The translations under genes were made by a program, and so were the position numbers. From JANXVY01 sp031365425 (GTDB taxonomy: Bacteria; Pseudomonadota; Alphaproteobacteria; Rhizobiales; Hyphomicrobiaceae), in the NCBI GenBank assembly GCA_031365425.1, contig JANLYB010000139.1, positions 1-19,694 of the forward strand: DNA of 19,694 bases. The letters are read 5' to 3'. Shown here one piece after another: positions 7,181-14,075 of the stretch. The notes under the pieces were generated by a model. The model saw only the letters and a program-made list of their open reading frames with translations, did no database searches and was not told the origin of the DNA. Every line of letters starts with the position of its first letter. Position 1 is the stretch's first letter.

Positions 7181-8545
7181 ATGCAAACAAACTTTTCCGC
7201 TGAACAGCTTCTGGATCCGCGCCTCAAGGAGGCTGAACGGATTTTGCGCAAGTGCGTCCATTGCGGGTTCTGTACGGCAACATGCTCGACGTACGTGCTG
7301 GATGGCGACGAGCGCGACAGCCCGCGCGGCCGCATTTACCTGATGAAGGATATGTTCGAGGGCAGTAAGGCGGCGAGCGGCGTCGTCCAGCACCATGTTG
7401 ATCGCTGCCTCTCCTGCCTGTCGTGTATGACGACGTGTCCGTCGGGCGTCGATTACATGCACCTCGTCGACATTGCCCGCACCCACATCGAGGAAACGGG
7501 CACGCGCACGCTCAAGGAAAAGCTGCTACGCCAATTGCTGGCATATGTCGTGCCGTATCCGGACCGGTTCCGGTTAGCGGTGAAGCTGTCAGCGTTCGGG
7601 CGTCCTTTTACGCCACTTATGAAGCGGCTCGGTCTGCCGGAATTGGCGGCGATGATCGATCTTGCTCCGAAGGTGCTGCCGAAGCTGCCGAAGTACGAGG
7701 GACCGGGAGCTGCCGAGCCGGTCGCCGAGCGGAGGGCGCGAGTGATCATGCTAGCAGGCTGCGCCCAGCAGGTGCTGCGCCCCTCCATCAACGACGCGAC
7801 GATCCGGTTGCTTGGCCGCGCGGGCGTTCAAGTCACGGTGTCGGCAGGAGCGGGATGTTGCGGGGCGCTGACGCATCACATGGGCAAGGAAGCCGAGGCG
7901 CTCGAAGCTGTGAAACGCAACGTGGATGCGTGGTCCAAGGAGATCGCCAAGGAGCCGATCGACGCGATCATCATCAACGCGTCGGGATGCGGCACGACGG
8001 TCAAGGACTATGGCCATATGCTGCGCAACGATCCCGAATATGCGGCCCGCGCGGCGCAAGTTTCCGCGCTGACCAAGGATGTAACGGAGTTCGTCTCGGG
8101 CTACGATCTTGGCGCGCCCAAACGCTGGTCGAGCCTGAGGATCGCGTATCATTCGGCGTGTTCGCTGCAGCATGGCCAACGCGTAACGGATGCGCCCAAG
8201 ACCCTGCTCAAAAACGCAGGGTTCAGTGTGGTCGATATTCCAGAAGGACATATCTGCTGCGGCTCGGCAGGCACGTATAATATCCTTCAGCCCGAGATGG
8301 CCGCACGGCTAAAGGAGCGTAAGATCGCCAACATAAAGAAGGCAAAGCCCGACATCGTCGCGGCGGGCAACATCGGCTGCATCACACAGTTGGGCGGCGG
8401 AATGGAATTTCCAATCGCACATACTGTCGAATTGCTCGATTGGGCGTATGGTGGTCCGGTTCCTGCCGGGCTTACAGGTCAGGCCAAGTTCGTAACCGAC
8501 GTGCCGGAACCAAAGAAGAAGCTTGAGGATTTCCTACACGCATGA
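7181..8545 (+). CDS. glcF: Glycolate oxidase iron-sulfur subunit GlcF
   Basis: Encodes 454 residues (E. coli GlcF 407), the iron-sulfur electron-transfer subunit of glycolate oxidase. Two [4Fe-4S] motifs lie near the N-terminus: C25, C28, C31, C35 (CVHCGFCTATC) and C76, C79, C82, C86 (CLSCLSCMTTC). Two CCG domains follow, one with AGCAQQV and GAGCCGALTHH, the other with YHSACSLQHGQ, GHICCGSAGTYN and GNIGCITQLGGG. ATG 7181 is preceded by GAGG 11 nt upstream. The 103-nt gap before it holds a small hairpin (CTTGT/ACAAG, 7117-7129) and no clear promoter. The stop overlaps the cobT start (ATGA), so the two are translationally coupled. The last 20-30 residues are an extension relative to E. coli. 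Confidence 0.95.
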   Translation: MQTNFSAEQLLDPRLKEAERILRKCVHCGFCTATCSTYVLDGDERDSPRGRIYLMKDMFEGSKAASGVVQHHVDRCLSCLSCMTTCPSGVDYMHLVDIARTHIEETGTRTLKEKLLRQLLAYVVPYPDRFRLAVKLSAFGRPFTPLMKRLGLPELAAMIDLAPKVLPKLPKYEGPGAAEPVAERRARVIMLAGCAQQVLRPSINDATIRLLGRAGVQVTVSAGAGCCGALTHHMGKEAEALEAVKRNVDAWSKEIAKEPIDAIIINASGCGTTVKDYGHMLRNDPEYAARAAQVSALTKDVTEFVSGYDLGAPKRWSSLRIAYHSACSLQHGQRVTDAPKTLLKNAGFSVVDIPEGHICCGSAGTYNILQPEMAARLKERKIANIKKAKPDIVAAGNIGCITQLGGGMEFPIAHTVELLDWAYGGPVPAGLTGQAKFVTDVPEPKKKLEDFLHA

Positions 8546-9585
8546 CCGCAGATGATAAGGCACCGACACTCGAGCAGGCCCTACGGGCGAAGATCGCCGG
8601 GAAGGCCAAACCTGAAGGCGCGCTTGGACGGCTCGAAGATTTGGCGGTGCAGGTCGGACTGGCCACGCAATCGCTGTCGCCGGATCTGGGCGGGGCACGG
8701 CTGCTGATATTCGCAGGCGATCACGGCATTACCGACGAATTGGTATCGGCCTATCCCTCGTCAATGACGCGGGAAATCGTGAAACTGGTCTTGGCGGGAA
8801 GTGCGGGCGCAAACATCTGTTTATCGGCCATCGGCGCGGAAATCGTCGTCGTCGATTCAGGAATGCTGTTGCCGCTGGAACCGCAGGCGGGTCTGATCTC
8901 GCGCCGGATCGGTCCGGGCACAAAGAATGCGCGGCGTGAAGCTGCGATGTCACTGACCGAGTATCAGGCCGCTTTCGATGCTGGCCAAGACGTGACGCGC
9001 GATCTGATCAAACAAGGCGTGGGGATATTTGCCTTGGGAGAAATCGGCATCGGCAATTCCGGGTCGGCGGCATTGCTCGCGCACGCGGCAACCGATATTC
9101 CGCTCGGGACGCTGATCGGGCCAGGCACCGGCGTGCCCAAGAAAGGGCTCGACTATAAGCGGCAGGTGCTGACGGAAACCTATGCGCGCGGATTTGGCGA
9201 CGAGATCGACTGTGAACCGCGCCGCGCATTCCTGCAGTTTGCCGGATTCGAAATGGTCATGATGGCAGGCGCCATATCGGCGATCTCGAAGGCAGGCAAA
9301 ATAGCCATTATCGATGGCTTTATCGCAACCAGCGTCGCAGCCGGGCTGTTTGCGCTCGCCCCTAAAACAAAGGCATCGTGTGTGTTCGCGCACACTTCGG
9401 GCGAACCGGGACACAAGGCGCTGCTGACCAAGCTCGGCGTCAATCCATTGTTCGACCTCGGCTTGCGGCTGGGTGAAGGGACCGGGGCGGCGCTCGCCAT
9501 TCCGTTGGTACGCGCAGCCGAGAAGATGCTGACGCAGTTAGCCGATTTACCCGGCGGTGGTCACCCAGAGCATCTGGCTCCATGA
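8542..9585 (+). CDS. cobT: Nicotinate-nucleotide-dimethylbenzimidazole phosphoribosyltransferase
   Basis: Encodes 347 residues, the usual length of CobT (named CobU in some alphaproteobacterial schemes). It makes alpha-ribazole 5'-phosphate from nicotinate mononucleotide and 5,6-dimethylbenzimidazole for the lower loop of cobalamin. Visible motifs are FAGDHGITDE, GEIGIGNSGSAALL, IGPGTGVPKKGLDYKR, AIIDGFIATSVAA and LRLGEGTGAAL. E312 in the last is at the position of the catalytic glutamate (E317 in Salmonella). The GNSG replaces the enterobacterial GNTT, common in this lineage. ATG overlaps the glcF stop by 4 nt, and its own stop overlaps cobS by 4 nt. No other cobalamin genes or B12 riboswitch are in the window. 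Confidence 0.95.
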   Translation: MTADDKAPTLEQALRAKIAGKAKPEGALGRLEDLAVQVGLATQSLSPDLGGARLLIFAGDHGITDELVSAYPSSMTREIVKLVLAGSAGANICLSAIGAEIVVVDSGMLLPLEPQAGLISRRIGPGTKNARREAAMSLTEYQAAFDAGQDVTRDLIKQGVGIFALGEIGIGNSGSAALLAHAATDIPLGTLIGPGTGVPKKGLDYKRQVLTETYARGFGDEIDCEPRRAFLQFAGFEMVMMAGAISAISKAGKIAIIDGFIATSVAAGLFALAPKTKASCVFAHTSGEPGHKALLTKLGVNPLFDLGLRLGEGTGAALAIPLVRAAEKMLTQLADLPGGGHPEHLAP

Positions 9586-10349
9586 GCTGGTTTAAGTTTC
9601 TGCGCCAGGAAGCCGCGTATGCGATTGTCGCTGTCCAGTTTCTGACGCGGCTGCCGGTGCCGGTGTTGCGCAGTTTCAGCCCATGCTGGATGGACGCGTC
9701 GGTCGCCTATTTTCCTCTTGCCGGCCTCATCGTCGGCGGAATTTGTGCGTCCGCTTGGCTGGCCGCCACTCAGATCTGGCCACCGGGGATTTCGGCTATT
9801 CTAGCAGTCGCAGCCGGGATTGCGGCGACAGGGGCGTTTCATGAAGACGGACTTGCCGATACGGCGGACGGACTGGGCGGCGGGTTGACGCGCGAGAAGC
9901 GGCTGGCGATCATGAAGGATAGCCGCATCGGGACATACGGCACCGTCGTGCTTCTGACGGCACTGGCGTTGAAGGTGGCTTGCCTCGCTGTGATGTCGCC
10001 GCGGGCAGGTGCCGTCGCGCTGCTTGCGGCGCATGTATGCGGGCGGATCGTGCCAGTGGTGGCATCCCGGCTGGTGCCATATGCAGGCGAGACGGAAGGA
10101 GCGAAAGTTTCGCCGGTCGTGCCGTCGGAGCGCAGGCTTGCGTTTGCGGTGGCAAGCGGGCTCGTACCGGCGTTGCTGATCCCAGTGGTGCCGATGATGG
10201 CGGCGCTGGCGGCCGGGACGGCGAGCGCGTGGTGGATGCTGTCGAAGGCGCAAAAGCTGATCGGCGGGCAGACCGGGGATGTGCTGGGCGCGTCCGAGCA
10301 GGTTTTCGAGGTCGCCGTATTGCTGGTTCTGGCGGGATTTGCGGCGTGA
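9582..10349 (+). CDS. cobS: Cobalamin synthase (adenosylcobinamide-GDP ribazoletransferase)
   Basis: Encodes 255 residues (typical for CobS, also called CobV), a multi-pass inner-membrane enzyme joining adenosylcobinamide-GDP to alpha-ribazole (phosphate), the last major step of cobalamin assembly. Signatures are QFLTRLPVPV near the N-terminus, YFPLAGLIVGG, FHEDGLADTADGLGGGLTREKRLAIMKDS with its acidic magnesium-binding residues, and RIGTYG. Hydrophobic segments cover much of the rest, as expected for about 6 or more membrane helices. It follows cobT with an ATGA overlap, so product and user of alpha-ribazole phosphate are coupled. Its TGA stop is overlapped by the GTG start of the next gene. 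Confidence 0.95.
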   Translation: MSWFKFLRQEAAYAIVAVQFLTRLPVPVLRSFSPCWMDASVAYFPLAGLIVGGICASAWLAATQIWPPGISAILAVAAGIAATGAFHEDGLADTADGLGGGLTREKRLAIMKDSRIGTYGTVVLLTALALKVACLAVMSPRAGAVALLAAHVCGRIVPVVASRLVPYAGETEGAKVSPVVPSERRLAFAVASGLVPALLIPVVPMMAALAAGTASAWWMLSKAQKLIGGQTGDVLGASEQVFEVAVLLVLAGFAA

Positions 10350-11482
10350 CCGGGATCGTTTTACCCGATTTCGGATTGGTGCTGCTGTTTGGCGATACGG
10401 CTGAGCTTGAGCGGCTGTGGTTTGGCGAATCGATGGCGCGTTCGATGGACGAGGTGACCGATCGGCTCGCCGGTCGAAAGCTCACCGTGCTGGCCGCCAA
10501 TAAACTCGCCAAAACGGATCTGAAATACCTGGGCCGCGTGGCCGCCGACACGTACGCGCGGGTCTATGTAATCGCGGTGGGCAGCGACGGCGCGGAGATG
10601 GCAAAGCGAACCGGGTCGATGGCCGTGATGGATACGTTTGTGGCCGGCTCAGGTGAGGCGTTTCCGGTGCGGTTTCAGCCCGTGGCGACGGACAAGCGCG
10701 AGGAGATGGGGCCGTTCGATATCATCGGTGACGTCCACGGGTGCGTGGACGAACTGATCGAACTGCTGGGGCTGCTTGGCTATCAAGTGAGGCTCGACGG
10801 CGAGGGAGATGCGCGGGTTGCCCACGTCACCGCATCACATGGACGCCGCGCCTTCTTCGTCGGCGATCTGGTGGACCGGGGGCCGGGTGGTCCCGACGTG
10901 GTGCGGATCGTGATGGCGATGGCGGCCGGCGGCCAGGCGCTGTGCGTGGCGGGCAATCACGACGTCTCGTTTGCGCGGTGGCTTGAGGGTCACAAGACGC
11001 AGCTTAATCATGGGCTTGAGGCCACAGCCCGGCAATTCAGCCTCGAATCGCCGCAATTCCGCGACAGCGTGCTGACGTTCATCGACGGCTTGAAGGCGCA
11101 CCTTTGGGTCGATGGCGGGCGGCTCGCGGTGGCGCATGCGGGCGTCCGCCAGTCCATGCTGGGACGGTCGAGCGGAAAAGTGCGGGCGTTTGCGCTTTAT
11201 GGGGATACCGATCCGAAAGGGTCCCCCGGCGGCTTGCCGACGCGCTATCATTGGGCGCTGGACGACCACGGCGAGACGGCGGTCGTCTATGGCCATACGC
11301 CGGTGGCGGAAGTTGCCTGGGTGAACAATACGCTGTGCATCGATACGGGGTGTTGTTTCGGCGGGCGGCTGACGGCGGTTCGCTGGCCGGAGCGCGAGAT
11401 CGTATCGGTGCCCGCACGCGCGAAATATACCGTGTTGGGCCGTCCGTTCGGGCACCCGCCGCGGCGGCCGAAGCGGGATTGA
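10346..11482 (+). CDS. Pnkp-type metallophosphoesterase with degenerate kinase-like N-terminus
   Basis: Encodes 378 residues from GTG 10346, which overlaps the cobS stop (GTGA). A longer frame from 9980 only reads through cobS out of frame. Residues about 122-365 are a calcineurin-like phosphoesterase: GDVHG 128-132, GDLVDRG 173-179, GNHD 203-206, H264, GHT 316-318, D333. FDIIGDVHGC and the spacing match the phosphatase domain of bacterial polynucleotide kinase-phosphatase (Pnkp); recalled active-site residues of Clostridium thermocellum Pnkp all fall at a constant offset of 58-59. Residues 1-120 resemble the Pnkp kinase outline (LVLLFG strand; LAGRKLTVLAANK region) but lack a P-loop: E22 and R23 stand where Lys-Ser should be. 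There is no ligase domain. Likely a 2'/3'-phosphatase or phosphodiesterase on RNA or nucleotides; substrate unknown. The Pnkp relationship is inferred by eye. Confidence 0.88.
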   Translation: MTGIVLPDFGLVLLFGDTAELERLWFGESMARSMDEVTDRLAGRKLTVLAANKLAKTDLKYLGRVAADTYARVYVIAVGSDGAEMAKRTGSMAVMDTFVAGSGEAFPVRFQPVATDKREEMGPFDIIGDVHGCVDELIELLGLLGYQVRLDGEGDARVAHVTASHGRRAFFVGDLVDRGPGGPDVVRIVMAMAAGGQALCVAGNHDVSFARWLEGHKTQLNHGLEATARQFSLESPQFRDSVLTFIDGLKAHLWVDGGRLAVAHAGVRQSMLGRSSGKVRAFALYGDTDPKGSPGGLPTRYHWALDDHGETAVVYGHTPVAEVAWVNNTLCIDTGCCFGGRLTAVRWPEREIVSVPARAKYTVLGRPFGHPPRRPKRD

Positions 11483-11506
11483 ATTAGACTGACCAACGAG
11501 GACACG

Positions 11507-13813
11507 ATGGACATCAATCAGAAGATTGCGGCCGAGCTTGGCGTGCAGGTCAATCAGGTGGCGGCGGCGGTCAATCTCATCGCGGAAGGCTCCACGGTGC
11601 CGTTCATCGCGCGCTATCGCAAGGAAGTGACCGGCGGTCTCGACGATACGCAATTGCGCAAGCTCGATGAACGGCTGGCGTATCTGACGGAATTGGAAGA
11701 CCGCCGCAAGAGCGTGCTGAAGGCCATCGACGAACAGGGCAAGCTGACGCCCGAATTGACGCGGTCGATCAACGGCGCGGAAACCAAGGTCGAGCTGGAA
11801 GACTTGTATGCGCCCTACAAGATCAAGCGGCGCACCAAGGCTGCCATTGCAAAGGAGGCGGGACTTGAGCCGCTGATTGATCAGCTATTGTCAAACCCGA
11901 ACTTGACGCCGGAAACGGTGGCGGCGGCGTTCGTGTCGGCGGACAAGGGCGTGGCGGATGCCAAGGCGGCGCTCGATGGCGCGCGGCATATTCTGATCGA
12001 GCGGATCGGGGAAAAGGCCGAGCTGGTGGGTGGCCTACGCGAGTGGCTGTGGACCGACGGCGTTATCAGTTCGAAGGTGCTCAAGGGCAAGGATGCCGAG
12101 GGCGCGAAGTTTTCCGACTATTTCGAATTCGGCCAGAAGATTAAAGACATTCCCTCGCACCGGGCGCTGGCTATGCTGCGCGGGCGAGGCGAGGCGATCC
12201 TCGATATCGATCTCGATGTGGCCGTCGAGGAGGGCAAGCCACATCCCGCGGGTGGCAAGATCATGGCGGCGTTCGGCATTGCCGATAAGGGGCGGCCGGC
12301 GGACAAGTTTCTGACCGATACGGCGCGGCTCGCGTGGAAGGCGAAGCTTGCCGTGTCGCTGTCCACCGATCTCATGACGCGGCTGAAAGAGAAGGCCGAC
12401 GCGGAAGCCATTTCGGTGTTTTCCAAGAACTTGAAGGATCTGCTGTTGGCAGCACCCGCCGGTCCGCGCGTGACGATGGGGCTTGATCCGGGGATCAGAA
12501 CCGGCGTCAAGGTGGCCGTGGTGGACGCAACGGGCAAGGTGCTCGATACGACGACGATCTATCCGCATGAGCCGCGCAAGGATTGGCAGGGATCGCTGGC
12601 CGCACTCGGCGCGCTGTGTATCCGCCACAAGATTGAGATCATCGCCATAGGCAACGGCACCGCGTCGCGCGAAACCGACAAGCTGGCCGCCGACCTGATG
12701 AAGGGCGCGCCGCAGCTCAATCTCACCAAGGTGATGGTGAGCGAAGCGGGCGCGTCGATTTATTCGGCCTCGCAGTTGGCAGCGGATGAATTCCCAGACC
12801 TCGATGTGTCTTTGCGCGGGGCGGTGTCGATTGCGCGGCGCTTGCAAGATCCGCTGGCGGAACTGGTCAAGATTGAGGCCAAGGCGATTGGGGTCGGGCA
12901 GTATCAGCACGACGTCGATCAGGCAGGGTTGGCACGGTCACTCGATGCAGTGGTTGAGGATTGCGTGAACTCGGTTGGCGTGGACGTGAATACGGCGTCA
13001 CCTGCGTTACTCACCCATGTAGCCGGGTTGAACGAGACGCTGGCGTCGAACATCGTCGTGTTCCGCAACGAGAACGGGCCGTTCAAAACCCGCAAGGCGC
13101 TGATGAAGGTGCCGCGTCTTGGACCGAAAGCGTTTGAGCAGGCAGCTGGGTTCCTGCGCATCATGAACGGCAAAGATCCGCTCGATGCATCCGCGGTGCA
13201 TCCTGAAGCATACCCCGTGATCGAGAAAATCGCGGAGGCAACCAACCGGCCGGTGAAAGCGATGATCGGCGACCGGGCGTTTCTGAAGGCACTCAATCCG
13301 CGCCAGTTCGCCGATGACAAGTTTGGCGTGCCGACCATCACCGACATCATCGCCGAGCTGGAAAAGCCGGGCCGCGATCCCCGGCCCGAGTTCAAGACGG
13401 CGAGCTTTGCCGATGGCGTCGAGAAGATTTCCGATCTCCGGGTTGGCATGGCGCTCGAAGGCGTTGTCACCAACGTCACCAACTTCGGCGCGTTCGTCGA
13501 TGTCGGCGTGCATCAGGACGGACTGGTGCATATCTCCGAGCTCTCGGACCGGTTCGTCAAAGACCCGCGCGAGGTCGTGAAGGCCGGCGATGTGGTGCGT
13601 GTGCGCGTCAAGGAAGTCGATGCTCCGCGCAAGCGCATTGCGTTGACGATGAAGTCCGGCAGCGGCGCGACGCAAGGCGCAAGCGGGGCGATGTCGGCTT
13701 CGCCGCCGGTGCAGGGTGGTGGTGGCGGGATGCGCGGGATGCCGAAGCCGAAAGCGGAGCAACCCGGCGAGAGTGCGCTCGCGGCGGCGTTGAGAAGGGC
13801 GCGGGGGGAGTAG
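11507..13813 (+). CDS. tex: Tex-type S1 RNA-binding transcription accessory protein
   Basis: Encodes 768 residues, full length for Tex, a conserved nucleic-acid-binding protein that associates with the transcription machinery. Domains in order: N-terminal Tex helical region (AAAVNLIAEGSTVPFIARYRKE begins about residue 24, given here only as a landmark in two parts: AAAVNLIAEG and STVPFIARYRKE), a YqgF-like RNase H fold from about 321 (MGLDPGIRTGVKVAVVDATG), helix-hairpin-helix repeats at about 490-550 (DVNTASPALL, KVPRLGPKAFEQAAGF), and an S1 domain at about 643-715 (GVVTNVTNFGAFVDVG, DGLVHISEL). The last 50 residues are a low-complexity Gly/Ser/Ala tail. ATG 11507 has GAGG about 5 nt upstream. 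It lies 24 nt after the phosphoesterase gene and ends the 10-kb plus-strand block. Confidence 0.96.
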   Translation: MDINQKIAAELGVQVNQVAAAVNLIAEGSTVPFIARYRKEVTGGLDDTQLRKLDERLAYLTELEDRRKSVLKAIDEQGKLTPELTRSINGAETKVELEDLYAPYKIKRRTKAAIAKEAGLEPLIDQLLSNPNLTPETVAAAFVSADKGVADAKAALDGARHILIERIGEKAELVGGLREWLWTDGVISSKVLKGKDAEGAKFSDYFEFGQKIKDIPSHRALAMLRGRGEAILDIDLDVAVEEGKPHPAGGKIMAAFGIADKGRPADKFLTDTARLAWKAKLAVSLSTDLMTRLKEKADAEAISVFSKNLKDLLLAAPAGPRVTMGLDPGIRTGVKVAVVDATGKVLDTTTIYPHEPRKDWQGSLAALGALCIRHKIEIIAIGNGTASRETDKLAADLMKGAPQLNLTKVMVSEAGASIYSASQLAADEFPDLDVSLRGAVSIARRLQDPLAELVKIEAKAIGVGQYQHDVDQAGLARSLDAVVEDCVNSVGVDVNTASPALLTHVAGLNETLASNIVVFRNENGPFKTRKALMKVPRLGPKAFEQAAGFLRIMNGKDPLDASAVHPEAYPVIEKIAEATNRPVKAMIGDRAFLKALNPRQFADDKFGVPTITDIIAELEKPGRDPRPEFKTASFADGVEKISDLRVGMALEGVVTNVTNFGAFVDVGVHQDGLVHISELSDRFVKDPREVVKAGDVVRVRVKEVDAPRKRIALTMKSGSGATQGASGAMSASPPVQGGGGGMRGMPKPKAEQPGESALAAALRRARGE

Positions 13814-13831
13814 GTAGCGCCAAGGTTTGGG

Positions 13832-13864
13832 TGCTTGCTGCGCAAGCAGCGAGGCCAGCCTCGC
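13832..13864. repeat. Twin stem-loops downstream of tex
   Basis: Two adjacent perfect hairpins: TGCTTGC/GCAAGCA (13832-13838 and 13842-13848, loop TGC) and GCGAGGC/GCCTCGC (13849-13855 and 13858-13864, loop CA). They start 18 nt after the tex stop. They may protect or end the tex transcript, though no T-run follows. A third small hairpin, AGTCAT/ATGACT with loop TTT, is at 13922-13936. The sequence style resembles short extragenic repeats of alphaproteobacteria; copy number in the genome cannot be judged here. Confidence 0.5.
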
Positions 13865-13980
13865 GCTCCGCGTCGATGCAGGGCATCGCGGGGCGATGAC
13901 GAGCACAGCTCCCGGACCCTCAGTCATTTTATGACTTGGACGTGGCTTGGGATGAGGCCAAACCCGTTGGGTGTCGACGC

Positions 13981-14067
13981 GTAGGTTGGGTTGAGCCACC
14001 TTGCGAAACCCAACGCTTGGGGTCATGCGAAGTTGTCGGGTTTCGCGAAGAGCTCAACCCGACCTAC
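13981..14067. repeat. Nested inverted repeat (REP/MITE-like element)
   Basis: The outer arms are GTAGGTTGGGTTGAG (13981-13995) and CTCAACCCGACCTAC (14053-14067), complementary with one mismatch. The inner arms are GCGAAACCCAAC (14003-14014) and GTTGTCGGGTTTCGC (14032-14046), complementary apart from a small TC difference. The whole 87-bp unit folds into a long cruciform or hairpin. Its core resembles the GTAGGTTGGGTT...GAAACCCAAC repeats seen in many bacterial genomes. It lies 9 nt from the cysI stop, between the convergent tex and cysI genes, and could act as a bidirectional transcription barrier. Confidence 0.7.
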
Positions 14068-14075
14068 GACCCTTC

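Noticed and set aside
9980..10345. N-terminal extension of the phosphoesterase frame
   Set aside because: It runs out of frame through cobS, is Arg/Gly/Cys-rich nonsense, and the GTG at 10346 gives a coupled start at the cobS stop.
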